Assembly (NCBI GenBank): GCA_026398435.1
Contig: JAPLSW010000076.1
Coordinates: forward strand, 7,609 to 54,396
DNA length: 46,788 nucleotides
Direction: 5' to 3'
DNA from: Chlamydiota bacterium
GTDB lineage: Bacteria > Chlamydiota > Chlamydiia > Chlamydiales > Rhabdochlamydiaceae
In this document: positions 8,071 to 16,686 of the stretch, piece after piece
Numbering within the stretch: the first letter of the stretch is position 1
Layout: every line of letters starts with the position of its first letter
The notes under the pieces: model-generated
Told to the model about the DNA's origin: nothing
The model's input: only the letters and a program-made list of their open reading frames with translations
The model's database searches: none
Translations under genes and position numbers: made by a program

Positions 8071-9396
8071 CTAAAAAGACCGCTCCTCTACCTGGTTTTT
8101 AGAGCGTTTAATGCAGTCACTAACAGATACTCCCTGCAGGTAATTACCAAGTAAATGTAAACCGGGATAGGCTCTTTTTAGATCTCTATCTACAAAGGCC
8201 ATTTTATCTTTATGGCCTACAAGAAATTTGGGAACAGCATTTTCAGAGACATGCACGTGAAGAAGATCTGGATTGCTTAGAATTTTTAAATGGTTTTTTA
8301 AGGAAAGGGATACTTGAGTTTCGATTTCCTCTGGAGAATACCCGCAGCCTTTTAACATGATCGTGATACGGGTCTCTTCCTTTTCCGTAAAAGTCTTGGA
8401 ATCAAAAACAGCTCCTAAAATCGGTAAATTTTCTCCTGTGGGAACAAGATACCCAAACCCCTTCAGAGGAAGAACATCTTTTTTAAAACCGACGAGTACA
8501 CTCGTAATAGAGGCGCTTGGAACTTGAGATAGTTCCTTAGCAATATCCGGTAGCAGATGTCTTAAAACATTGGGAACCTGACTTACTGGAAGAGCAATAA
8601 AAACACTATCTGCTGTCCACTCTTTATCCTGGGTCTTCACAGTGAATTTTCCATTTTTATGGGCAAGAAATTCTACTTCCTGGCCGTACTCAATGGCACA
8701 GCTGCTTTGTTTTTTTAGAGCCATAACGAGTGTTTCAACGCCCCCTTTAAGAGTAAAAAGGGAGCTCTTTGGCAATAAGACATTCGGGTCTTTCTTTTTT
8801 TTGATCACCTCATTCCAGACACCTGATGTGACGCTTCCGTATTTGTCTTCATAATTTTTGAGCGCTCCAAAACAAGACCTAATAGAAAGCTCGGAAGGGT
8901 CTGCTGCATAGATCCCTTGGGTCAAGGGATCTATGAGGCGCTCTAAAACATCTTTCCCAAATCTTCTTAGAATAAAGTCACGAATAGATTCGTCACTGAT
9001 GGAAATAGGGGGTTTTCTCCATTCGGTAAGAAGAGGAAATACCAAATTGCGTGTTAAAGGAGAGAGTAGGAAAGAAAGAAAATTCTGCGGTAATTTTTCG
9101 AGGTTGCCATTCCAAAGAATGTGCCTGTCTTTAGCGCCGGAGGCTAAAACAATTTCCTTTTCAAGTCCGAGCTCATGGATAAGCTGGAGTAGATCTTGAC
9201 TTTTCGATCCTTTAAAAATGCGAGGACCCATCTCAAAGAAAAATCCATTAAGGTCTGAAGACTTTATCCATCCGCCGGCTCTATCTTGTTTTTCTAAGAT
9301 GGTAATAGAGCAAGAAGGATCGTTCTTGGAAAGATAATAAGCCGCAGAAAGGCCTGAAATCCCCGCTCCTAAAATTAAGATGTTTTTTTTCTCCAT
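8071..9396 (-). CDS. hemG: protoporphyrinogen oxidase, oxygen-dependent flavoprotein type
   Basis: This enzyme oxidises protoporphyrinogen IX to protoporphyrin IX using FAD (HemY type in other bacteria; named hemG in Chlamydia). The dinucleotide-binding motif ILGAGISGLSAAYYL starts at residue 8, followed by the acidic ribose-binding ILEKQDRAGGW. The middle segment IDPLTQGIYAADPSELSIRS and the C-terminal FAD-contact block GLHLLGNYLQGVSVSDCI are both typical. The start at 9396 gives 441 residues and begins directly before the Rossmann strand; the open frame extends to 9501 but adds an unsupported leader that would overlap hemF. It is divergent from hemF across a 49-bp gap, which must hold both promoters. 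Confidence 0.93.
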   Translation of the reverse strand: MEKKNILILGAGISGLSAAYYLSKNDPSCSITILEKQDRAGGWIKSSDLNGFFFEMGPRIFKGSKSQDLLQLIHELGLEKEIVLASGAKDRHILWNGNLEKLPQNFLSFLLSPLTRNLVFPLLTEWRKPPISISDESIRDFILRRFGKDVLERLIDPLTQGIYAADPSELSIRSCFGALKNYEDKYGSVTSGVWNEVIKKKKDPNVLLPKSSLFTLKGGVETLVMALKKQSSCAIEYGQEVEFLAHKNGKFTVKTQDKEWTADSVFIALPVSQVPNVLRHLLPDIAKELSQVPSASITSVLVGFKKDVLPLKGFGYLVPTGENLPILGAVFDSKTFTEKEETRITIMLKGCGYSPEEIETQVSLSLKNHLKILSNPDLLHVHVSENAVPKFLVGHKDKMAFVDRDLKRAYPGLHLLGNYLQGVSVSDCIKRSKNQVEERSF

Positions 9397-9445
9397 CAGT
9401 CTTACACTTTCTTTAAGTAATGAATATAGCAGCATAGGAAAATTC

Positions 9446-10234
9446 ATGGATACCAGACAAGAGATAGTTTCTTTTTTGCAATCTCTTAGAGATAAGATCA
9501 TTCAAGGATTTGAAACACTTGAACCAAAGTGCAAGTTCCAAAGAACACTCTGGGATCATCACACAGGTGGTGGTGGACAGATCTCTATTCTGAGAGGTGA
9601 TGTCTTTGAAAAGGCGGCTGTTAACTGGTCGGGTGTTTCTGGAGACAACTTCCCTATGCAAGATGGAAGTGGACCTTTTTTTGCAACAGGCGTCAGTCTT
9701 ATCACTCATATGCATAGTCCTCATCTTCCGACTGTTCACATGAACATCCGCTATATTGAGATGAAAGACAGAACGTGGTTTGGAGGGGGCTATGATTTAA
9801 CTCCGATGGGCTTTCCTTATGCAGAGGATACCGAGCACTTTCACTCCGTTGCTAAAGAGTCTCTAGATCCTTTCGGCAAAGAAATCTATCCCCTATTTTC
9901 AGGAAATGCCAAAGAATACTTCTATATTCCCCATAGAAAAAAAGAAAGGGGCGTTGGGGGAATCTTTTTTGACCATTATAATACGGGAGATTTTACAAAG
10001 GATTTAGCTCTTTGGAAGCAAGTAGGAAATACCTTTTTAGAAGCAATTCTTCCGATCTATCAAAGACGAGTAGATACTCCCTTTACCGAAGAAGAAAAAA
10101 GGATCCAACTTGAAAAACGGGCCCATTATGTAGAATTCAATCTCCTCTACGACAGAGGAACAAAATTCGGCTTTATGTCAGGGGGGAATCCAGAGGCCAT
10201 TTTGTGCTCGATGCCGCCGATGGCCTGCTGGTAA
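9446..10234 (+). CDS. hemF: oxygen-dependent coproporphyrinogen-III oxidase, C-terminally shortened
   Basis: HemF decarboxylates coproporphyrinogen III to protoporphyrinogen IX with molecular oxygen. The conserved blocks are clear: GGGGQISILRG near the start, VHMNIRYIE, WFGGGYDLTP, YYIPHR-like YFYIPHRKKERGVGGIFFD, and NLLYDRGTKFGFMSGG with the catalytic Asp-Arg. The reading ends at SMPPMACW, where the family has SMPP...RW followed by about 30 more residues (the EY.Y.P..GS..A tail). The 262-residue product is therefore shorter than the usual 300. The start at 9446 is chosen for the AGGA sequence about 8 nt upstream and the normal N-terminus. Chlamydia itself has oxygen-independent HemN beside hemG, from memory. 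Confidence 0.9.
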   Translation: MDTRQEIVSFLQSLRDKIIQGFETLEPKCKFQRTLWDHHTGGGGQISILRGDVFEKAAVNWSGVSGDNFPMQDGSGPFFATGVSLITHMHSPHLPTVHMNIRYIEMKDRTWFGGGYDLTPMGFPYAEDTEHFHSVAKESLDPFGKEIYPLFSGNAKEYFYIPHRKKERGVGGIFFDHYNTGDFTKDLALWKQVGNTFLEAILPIYQRRVDTPFTEEEKRIQLEKRAHYVEFNLLYDRGTKFGFMSGGNPEAILCSMPPMACW

Positions 10235-10249
10235 CTATAGAACTATCTT

Positions 10250-10438
10250 CTACTGGCGTATTGCCTGCAAAGCTGCTTGCTGTACTTTAGCTGCTTCTGC
10301 ATTAAACGCTGCTGAAAGATTTCTGGCAGGATTTACTGATGCATCGATAGGAGGTCTTTCTTTTATGGGTCTAGCTGGAGCTCCTGGCGCTATTTGTACT
10401 ACTGGTTGACCACGTGGTGGCGTTACTGGTTGTACCAT
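10250..10438 (-). CDS. small Pro/Ala-rich protein of unknown function
   Basis: I do not recognise this 62-residue protein. The start at 10438 is supported by GAGG 9 nt upstream on the minus strand; the longer open frame to 10561 has an unlikely, mixed leader. The N-terminal half is rich in Pro, Gln and Val (QPVTPPRGQPVVQIAPGAP), and the C-terminal half forms an Ala/Gln-rich helix (NLSAAFNAEAAKVQQAALQA). No signal peptide or membrane segment is seen. It is convergent with hemF and divergent from the next split gene. A short, disordered, Pro-rich start followed by a helix is seen in some secreted chlamydial proteins, but that is only a suggestion. Confidence 0.5.
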   Translation of the reverse strand: MVQPVTPPRGQPVVQIAPGAPARPIKERPPIDASVNPARNLSAAFNAEAAKVQQAALQAIRQ

Positions 10439-10511
10439 TCTGATTTCCTCTTTAAGGTTTAAAACGGAAAACAGCCTACCAAAACACCTAATTAGCTTCA
10501 ACAAACTACCA

Positions 10512-10536
10512 GTATTATTTTTAAAAAAAATAATAC
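10512..10536. repeat. AT-rich palindrome in a divergent intergenic region
   Basis: GTATTATTTTT is followed by its inverted copy AAAAAATAATAC with only one to two bases between. It sits between the starts of two divergent small genes (10438 and 10635). It could be an operator or a DNA-bending site, although AT-rich palindromes also arise by chance. Confidence 0.4.
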
Positions 10537-10634
10537 AATGAAATAATCTCAAGACAAACAAAACAAGCTAATTCTTTTTTATTTAATTTAATTGCAACTA
10601 ACCAGACAATATTTCTTTAAAAAAGGAGTTCATT

Positions 10635-11206
10635 ATGTGCACACCGTCTTTTTCAGCACCCTCCCCAACAACTATTGGTTCCGTAGACTCCCATCCACCC
10701 TTACCGAGAAATCTTTCCGTAATAACCTTAATTAGAAACTTGCGCAATCTCATAGCGCCCTCTGTAACTCAAAAAGGTTATAATATACCAGAATTGGCGC
10801 TAGAAAAAATGAAAAAACATCTAATTATGCAACAATTCATCCTTCTATAACGCCATTTAAATTCGCTCAGGAACTGTTTGAAGCTGATAAACTTGCCCAT
10901 TCTCGTTCTGAAACCGAAACACTAAGATTTTTTGATTATTCCGACCTTTCTTTGCGATTATCTAGTTTTGATCCAGAATCATTTGCACAAATCACATCAG
11001 AACGTATAACAGCAATCATTGCGCAATTAAAGAAACAAGGTTCGCATGCTTTCTTCAAATGTACTATTCAATGGTTCTTGAGTAAACCTATTCCACCCGT
11101 TTTCACAGATAAAGATAGCCGGCTAGACTACATAGAAAGATTTTCGATTGGGTTAGTAGGTTCTCTAGATAATCTTACATTTGAAAAAAAACTTCTTGGT
11201 CTTTGA
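10635..11206 (+). pseudogene. unknown gene split by a one-base shift at A-tracts
   Basis: Frame one runs from the ATG at 10635 (behind an AAGGAG Shine-Dalgarno) to a stop at 10850. The preceding frame is open from that region to 11206. The natural junction is at 10806-10820, where two A6 tracts lie close together (GAAAAAATGAAAAAAC). Joining there gives about 190 residues, continuing ...LEKNEKTSNYATIHPSITPF and then an acidic, helical C-terminal part. I do not recognise the family. The shift could be a fixed mutation, a sequencing error in a homopolymer, or slippage that switches the gene on and off. No membrane segment or signal peptide is seen. Confidence 0.55.
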
Positions 11207-11332
11207 GAAGTTGACTTTGAAGACAGTAATCCTTCCTAAGATTGGGACAATTACTTTACGCCTTTCAAGCCGCTTTCCTTTCACATCGGAAAGTAGTTTA
11301 CCTTGAAACTTTCCTTATAGAAGCTTTTCTTG

Positions 11333-12529
11333 TTAAAGAGTAAGCATCACGTCGTCCCAAATACTCAGAGCGAGGTCTACCTCTTCTTTGGTAATGATCA
11401 GAGGTGGAGCTATCCTTACGACTGTCTGATGGGTCTCTTTAGCTAAGATCCCCTTTTCCATGAGCTTTTCACAAACTTTCCGAGCAGAAACTTTAGCGGG
11501 ATCAAAATCTACTCCTATCCATAGACCTTTTCCGCGTATATCGCGGATAAAGGGAAGATTTCTCTTCTTAAGCTCAGAAAGCAAATACTCCCCTAACTTT
11601 TGAGAATTTTCTGCATAGTGATCTTCTTCCATGATGAGTAGAGCCTCTAAGGCGACAGCTGCAGAGAGAGGACTACCCCCAAAAGTAGAGCCGTGACTTC
11701 CTGGAGTAAATAGATCCATTACCTCAGTGCGGGTTACAAAAGCGGATACAGGAAGAATTCCTCCACCGAGAGCCTTTCCAATGATGACACCATCAGGAAC
11801 TATGTTTTCATGCTCAAAGGCAAACATCTTGCCTGTCCTACAAAGACCTGTCTGTATCTCATCGAGAATGAGTAGAACGTTATTTTTCTTGCAGATCTCT
11901 GATATTTTTTTTAAGTAGCCAGGTGGCGGTATGATAATACCTGCCTCCCCTTGCATCGGCTCTAAGAGAACTGCGCAGGTATTGGGAGTAATAGCTTTTT
12001 CTAGGGCTTCAGCGCTGCTATAGGGAACTTCTACAAAACCTTGTAAAAAAGGGCCAAACCCTTTTTTGTAATCTTGCTCGGAAGAAAAACTAATGATCGC
12101 TGTTGTCCTACCATGAAAGTTGTTTTTTGCAACGATGATCTCTGCTTTATTTTCTGGAATTTTTTTTACAGTGTAGCCCCAACGCCTGGCAGCTTTTATT
12201 GCTGTTTCGACAGCTTCAGCACCAGAATTCATCGGAAGGGCTTTATCTAGATGGGAAAGCTCGCAGAGCTTTTTTAGTAGGGGTCCGAGCTTCTCATTAA
12301 AGAAAGCGCGCGATGTGACACAGATATTTTGTGATTGGTTTTGCAATACTTTAAGGAGCCTTGGGTGGCAGTGTCCATGGCTTATAGCGGAATAAGCGCT
12401 TAATAGGTCCATGTACTTTTTGCCATGGATATCATATACCCAGATCCCCTTGCCCTTAGAAAGAATAACTGGTAGCGGATGGTAATTGCGCGCTCCATAG
12501 CGCTCTTCTAAGAGCCGTGGATCTGTCAC
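11333..12529 (-). CDS. rocD: ornithine aminotransferase
   Basis: RocD transfers the delta-amino group of ornithine to 2-oxoglutarate, giving glutamate semialdehyde and glutamate. It is a class III PLP aminotransferase. The cofactor-binding DEIQTGLCRTG (Asp223) and the PLP lysine in GKALGGG (Lys252) are present. MNSGAEAVETAIKAARRWGY and the N-terminal LSAYSAISHGHCHP are ornithine-aminotransferase-type substrate segments. The 398-residue length is normal. The start overlaps the end of the arginase gene by 4 nt, so the two enzymes are made together and convert arginine to glutamate semialdehyde. An acetylornithine aminotransferase is the main alternative, but the arginase partner and the SAYSA motif favour RocD. 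Confidence 0.92.
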   Translation of the reverse strand: MTDPRLLEERYGARNYHPLPVILSKGKGIWVYDIHGKKYMDLLSAYSAISHGHCHPRLLKVLQNQSQNICVTSRAFFNEKLGPLLKKLCELSHLDKALPMNSGAEAVETAIKAARRWGYTVKKIPENKAEIIVAKNNFHGRTTAIISFSSEQDYKKGFGPFLQGFVEVPYSSAEALEKAITPNTCAVLLEPMQGEAGIIIPPPGYLKKISEICKKNNVLLILDEIQTGLCRTGKMFAFEHENIVPDGVIIGKALGGGILPVSAFVTRTEVMDLFTPGSHGSTFGGSPLSAAVALEALLIMEEDHYAENSQKLGEYLLSELKKRNLPFIRDIRGKGLWIGVDFDPAKVSARKVCEKLMEKGILAKETHQTVVRIAPPLIITKEEVDLALSIWDDVMLTL

Positions 12530-13431
12530 TTTTTAGGCTTCCCATGGCCAATTATTCGGCCGAGTATTTCCAAACAAATATAAGCAGTACGATCGTCTCT
12601 ATCTTTATAAGGATTATATTCGACAATTTCAAAAGCTTGTAATTTAGGATCACCGGTAAGTAATGCGATCATTTTAAATAGATCAGAACTAACGATTCCG
12701 CCGGGCTCTGGACTTCCCACCCCCGGAGCTTCCTTAGGGTCAATGACGTCCATATCAAGACTTACACCATATCCATCTGTATTTTTAGATACGATTTGTA
12801 TAGCCTCTTCCATCACCTCCTGAAACCCTCGCTTTTTGACCTCTTCCATATGATAGACCTTCACCTTCATACGCTTTAAAAGCTCCTCTTCTCCACTTTC
12901 AAAGGAGCGCACGCCAACAAGACAGACATTTTCAGGAAGAAGAGTAGGGTGTTTTGTGTGGCCGAGGCAAAAGGAAGGATCTCCACAACCCAGAAGAGCG
13001 GCCAGCGGCATACCATGCCACGCACCGGAAGGACTCGTACCAGGAACATGGGAATCCATATGAGCGTCAACCCAGATAAGACCTAGCTTTTTCCCTTGGC
13101 CCATAGACTCCTTTACCCCGTTCCACGTGCCAACAGCAATCGAATGATCTCCCCCAATAACAATCGGAAAATACCCCCGTTTGATTGCATCGGATACCGA
13201 GTGGCTTAAGTGGCCATTGACCTCTAGAATCAAAGGAAGCACCTTCTCCAATTCTACTTTTTGGTGTTTGTCTTGGTAAAGAGGATAGAGGATTTCCCAA
13301 AGATACTGTTGCTCTACTCTGCAGCTTTTTAAGGCGACTTTTTTATAAAGAGATTCAGGCCCATCTTCGCAGCCACGCTGCTGAGCGCCCCATCCAGAGG
13401 CAACACCAATGATTTCACAATTGCGATGCAA
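12526..13431 (-). CDS. rocF: arginase
   Basis: Arginase hydrolyses arginine to ornithine and urea at a two-manganese centre. The metal ligands are all visible: His96 in GGDHS, Asp122, His124 and Asp126 in DAHMDSH, and Asp226 and Asp228 in SLDMDVIDP. The sequence after the second motif, GTSPSGAWHGMPLA, differs from the DINTP type of Bacillus and animal arginases and marks a subfamily. At 301 residues it is full length. AGAAGG lies about 10 nt before the ATG. The gene heads the rocF-rocD pair. In an intracellular bacterium it may feed host arginine into proline/glutamate metabolism or lower host arginine; that role is inferred. Confidence 0.92.
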   Translation of the reverse strand: MHRNCEIIGVASGWGAQQRGCEDGPESLYKKVALKSCRVEQQYLWEILYPLYQDKHQKVELEKVLPLILEVNGHLSHSVSDAIKRGYFPIVIGGDHSIAVGTWNGVKESMGQGKKLGLIWVDAHMDSHVPGTSPSGAWHGMPLAALLGCGDPSFCLGHTKHPTLLPENVCLVGVRSFESGEEELLKRMKVKVYHMEEVKKRGFQEVMEEAIQIVSKNTDGYGVSLDMDVIDPKEAPGVGSPEPGGIVSSDLFKMIALLTGDPKLQAFEIVEYNPYKDRDDRTAYICLEILGRIIGHGKPKK

Positions 13432-13440
13432 AGTATACCT

Positions 13441-13485
13441 TCTCTTTGTTTAATTAATTATAACTTTTATTTAAACAAAAAGAGA
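13441..13485 (-). repeat. inverted repeat in the rocF leader
   Basis: Arms CTCTTTGTTTAA and TTAAACAAAAAGAG pair apart from a two-base bulge, with a 17-nt AT-rich loop. On the minus strand the hairpin ends about 10 nt before the rocF start codon, next to its Shine-Dalgarno sequence. It may act as an operator, a translational control element, or the terminator of hemE. The AT-rich composition lowers confidence. Confidence 0.4.
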
Positions 13486-13535
13486 TTAATTATAAATCCA
13501 TTTCATGAAAAACGGGAAAATAAATGATAAAAAGC

Positions 13536-14564
13536 TTATTTATTAGAGAAATTTTTGACCGTCTGCACAAAGGCCTGCACATTTTCTACAGGAGTAAGTG
13601 GCAAGACTCCATGACCGAGATTCATGATAAATCCCCTTTCACCATGCATGGAGTGGAGAAGTTTTTGGGTAGATAGAGTGACCATCTCAGGAGTTGCATC
13701 TCGGAGAAATTCTGGGCAGAGATTGCCTTGAAGAGCAATATCCTGACCTAGCTGTTTTCTAAGGGCTAGCATGTCCCCTTTTTCATCGATGCTGATGGCA
13801 TGAGGAGAAATTGTTGCTATGAGGGGAGCAAATTTATATGAGTCTCTACAAAAAAGAATAACAGGAGCTTTTAAATCTTCAAGGCCATCAATAATCTGTT
13901 TCCAGAAAGGAAGGCAAAATGTGCAAAACTGATCTTCACTTAAAACACTTGCCCACGAGTCGAAAAGCTGAACCGCATCAGCACCCGCTTTTACCTGCAT
14001 CCTAAGATACTCTAGAGAGGCATCTGCAATCTTAGAAAGAAGCAAATGGAAATGCTCCGGATGATTTTCCATGAGATTTTTAGTTTTCGCAAATCCATTC
14101 TTACCAGCTCCCTCAATCATGTAGCTTGCTAGAGTAAAGGGGCCTGCGCAAAAACCAAACAAAGGAACATTTAGACCGGGCTTTACGATCTGAAGAGTCT
14201 TTTGTACATAAGACAGGACCTCTTCAACAGGCTTTGCACTAAGAGATTCTATATCAGCAAGGGTTTCTACAAAGGGGGAAACAAAGGGACCTCCCACTTC
14301 TGGAAAAACAATTTTTTTCCCAAACACTTCGGCAAGAACTAAAATATCAGAAAAAAGGATTGCTGCATCGACATCAAGTAATGTAATAGGAAGGAAAGTA
14401 ACTTCAGCTGCAAGCTCCGGCTCATGAAAAAGCTGCCAGAGTGTATGCTTGCTTCGTAGGGCCCTGTACTCCGGCATATAACGCCCGGCCTGGCGCATAA
14501 GCCAGACAGGGGGTCTTTCTACTGTTTCACGACGGAGGGCTCTTAAAAGCAAATCTCTTTTCAA
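13536..14564 (-). CDS. hemE: uroporphyrinogen decarboxylase
   Basis: HemE removes four carboxyl groups from uroporphyrinogen III to give coproporphyrinogen III. The first family signature, PPVWLMRQAGRYMPEYR, is at residues 18-34 and holds the substrate-binding Arg residues. The second block, GFCAGPFTLASYM, lies near residue 140. The catalytic Asp is in LFSDILV near residue 71, and the C-terminal FIMNLGHGVLP (conserved His) is present. At 342 residues the length is normal. It begins 4 nt inside the end of the transketolase gene, so the two are co-translated. In Chlamydia hemE lies near mfd, alaS and tkt, from memory, as it does here. Confidence 0.97.
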   Translation of the reverse strand: MKRDLLLRALRRETVERPPVWLMRQAGRYMPEYRALRSKHTLWQLFHEPELAAEVTFLPITLLDVDAAILFSDILVLAEVFGKKIVFPEVGGPFVSPFVETLADIESLSAKPVEEVLSYVQKTLQIVKPGLNVPLFGFCAGPFTLASYMIEGAGKNGFAKTKNLMENHPEHFHLLLSKIADASLEYLRMQVKAGADAVQLFDSWASVLSEDQFCTFCLPFWKQIIDGLEDLKAPVILFCRDSYKFAPLIATISPHAISIDEKGDMLALRKQLGQDIALQGNLCPEFLRDATPEMVTLSTQKLLHSMHGERGFIMNLGHGVLPLTPVENVQAFVQTVKNFSNK

Positions 14565-16546
14565 AGAAGCCTACTCATAATAGAATCTACGGTAAAACCA
14601 AATTCAGCAGCGAGATCACTTTGTGGAGCCGACTCCCCAAAGGTATCAATACTGATAGCTATCCCCTCATGGCCTATCCACTTAGCCCATCCAAAGCTTA
14701 CAGCCGCTTCAATGCTTACTCTCTTTCCTAAATCTCCTCCAACAATCGAGTGTTTGTATTCATCCGATTGGGATTCAAAAATTTCCCAGCAAGGCATAGA
14801 AACAACGCGTACTGACTTGCCAATTTTTTCAAGCGCTGATGCTACATCGAGAGCAAGAGACACTTCCGAGCCAGTAGCAAAGAAGGTAAAATCAGGTTTT
14901 CTCATTTCTTTTTTAACAAGATATGCCCCTTTTCCCATTCCTTGCTCGTAAGGAACATTCGCTCCTTCAAGTTCAGGAAGTGCTTGTCTTGAAAGAATGA
15001 TGGCAGTTGGGCCCCTATAACGAAGAGCTGCAAGCCATGCCATCTTTACTTCCCAGTTGTCCGCTGGGCGGATTACTTGGAGCTGAGGCATCGCTCTTAA
15101 AGCGGCTAGATGTTCTACCGGCTGGTGAGTTGGACCATCTTCTCCTAAGAAAACAGAGTCGTGAGTGAATTGATAAATCACCTGCACCTTAGAAAGAGCT
15201 GCAAGTCTTATCGCATTGCGCATGTAGTCAGAAAAGGTTAAAAAGGTTCCAATATAGGGAACAAACATATGAGTTTGAGAAAGGCCGGTAGCAGCTGTTG
15301 CCATACCAAATTCTCTAATACCAAACTTGATGTTTCTTCCATTAAAATCGCCGGGAGCAATTGCGGCAAATTTTTTCATCATCGTCATATCGGAAGAGGA
15401 AAGATCGGCAGAGCCTCCGTAGAGCTGAGGGAGGATATCACCGAGCACATTCACAACATTATAGGAAGAGTTTCTTGTAGCTAGAGGATTTTTCATCTCC
15501 ACTTTTCGCAAAATCTCTTCGATATTTTCAGGAAGGCGTCTTTCTACCATCTGCATAAATACTTTGTATTCTTCAGGGTAAGTTTCTGACCAAGAACGGA
15601 AGGTTTCTTTCCATTTTTTTTCAAGACTTGCGTCTTTAGCAAGTCTTTGCTCGAAATAGGAATAGACAGCAGGTGGAACGTAGAAATCTTCTTCAGGAAG
15701 GCCAAGGGCCTTTTTCGTCGCTTCGACCTCTTCAGCACCCAGTGGAGATCCATGCACTTTATGCGTTCCCGCCTTTGTTGCACATCCCTTGCCGATGATT
15801 GTCGTCATGATGACAAGACAAGGTCTTTTTTGCGTTTCGCCGATGGCATTGAATGTCTTGTCCATAGCATCAAAGTCGTAACCATCGAGCTCATATACAT
15901 CCCAGCCATAAGCTTCATAACGCATCTTAGTATTTTCAGAGCCAGAATCCTTTAAAAAACCATCGAGTGTTACATGATTTGCATCATAAATTAATACCAG
16001 GTTATCGAGCTTTAAGTGGCCAGCGAGCGCTGACGCTTCAGAAGATACCCCTTCCATCATACAGCCATCACCTGCTAGGCAATATACTTTACTGGTAAAT
16101 AAAGGATAATTTTCTTTATTAAATTTTGCTGCTAGGATCTTAAGTCCGAGTGCTTGACCGACCGCATTTCCAACTCCTTGTCCTAAGGGACCCGTAGTTG
16201 CTTCTACACCGTCAGTCATATGAAATTCTGGGTGGCCTGGAGTTTTAGAATGACTCTGGCGAAAAGCCTTAATATCATCCATAGAAAGGTGGAAGCCAGA
16301 TAGATGTAGCAAGGAATATAGAAGCATCGAGCCGTGACCGGCTGATAGGATAAATCTATCTCTATTGAGCCATTTTGGATTTTTAGGATTGTGTCTTAGC
16401 AGCACCCCATAGAGATAAGCACCGAATTCAGCACATCCCATAGGAAGTCCAGGGTGTCCGGAATTGGCTTTCTGCACCGCTTCCATAGAAAGCTCTCTTA
16501 CGACATTTGCAATTTTTCCTAGCTGCTTTTTTAGATCAGGATCCAT
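14561..16546 (-). CDS. tkt: transketolase
   Basis: Transketolase moves two-carbon ketol units between sugar phosphates in the non-oxidative pentose phosphate pathway, with thiamine diphosphate and a divalent metal. His31 and His71 are the conserved N-terminal His residues. The cofactor-binding motif begins with GDG at 159-161 and continues through CMMEGVSSEASALAGH to DANHVTLDG. The central pyrimidine-domain segment FGIREFGMATAATGLS includes the activating Glu. DSVFLGEDGPTHQPVEHL is the transketolase signature of the second domain. At 661 residues it is complete. It precedes hemE with a 4-nt overlap and probably carries the promoter for both genes. Confidence 0.97.
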   Translation of the reverse strand: MDPDLKKQLGKIANVVRELSMEAVQKANSGHPGLPMGCAEFGAYLYGVLLRHNPKNPKWLNRDRFILSAGHGSMLLYSLLHLSGFHLSMDDIKAFRQSHSKTPGHPEFHMTDGVEATTGPLGQGVGNAVGQALGLKILAAKFNKENYPLFTSKVYCLAGDGCMMEGVSSEASALAGHLKLDNLVLIYDANHVTLDGFLKDSGSENTKMRYEAYGWDVYELDGYDFDAMDKTFNAIGETQKRPCLVIMTTIIGKGCATKAGTHKVHGSPLGAEEVEATKKALGLPEEDFYVPPAVYSYFEQRLAKDASLEKKWKETFRSWSETYPEEYKVFMQMVERRLPENIEEILRKVEMKNPLATRNSSYNVVNVLGDILPQLYGGSADLSSSDMTMMKKFAAIAPGDFNGRNIKFGIREFGMATAATGLSQTHMFVPYIGTFLTFSDYMRNAIRLAALSKVQVIYQFTHDSVFLGEDGPTHQPVEHLAALRAMPQLQVIRPADNWEVKMAWLAALRYRGPTAIILSRQALPELEGANVPYEQGMGKGAYLVKKEMRKPDFTFFATGSEVSLALDVASALEKIGKSVRVVSMPCWEIFESQSDEYKHSIVGGDLGKRVSIEAAVSFGWAKWIGHEGIAISIDTFGESAPQSDLAAEFGFTVDSIMSRLL

Positions 16547-16640
16547 AAATCTCCAGTACTTGTATAGTTTTAGCCTCTATTTGTAACTTTCCCCTATAAA
16601 AGAGGCAAGAAAAAAGAGTTCTAATTTAAAAGGAATTTTT

Positions 16641-16674
16641 AAAATAAGTGAGGGCCTTGGAAAAGGCCCCCTGA
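16641..16674 (-). terminator. terminator after the beta-barrel gene
   Basis: On the minus strand a GC-rich hairpin (GGGGGCCTT, loop, AAGGCCC) lies directly after the stop of the gene at 16687 and is followed by the T-rich stretch ACTTATTTTAAAAATT. It separates this gene from tkt, which is transcribed in the same direction. Confidence 0.65.
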
Positions 16675-16686
16675 TTGAAAGAAATA

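Noticed and set aside
10806..10820. Classical programmed -1 ribosomal frameshift site
   Set aside because: The zero-frame codons do not match the X XXY YYZ heptamer phase, and no downstream pseudoknot was seen; A-tract slippage or mutation is simpler.
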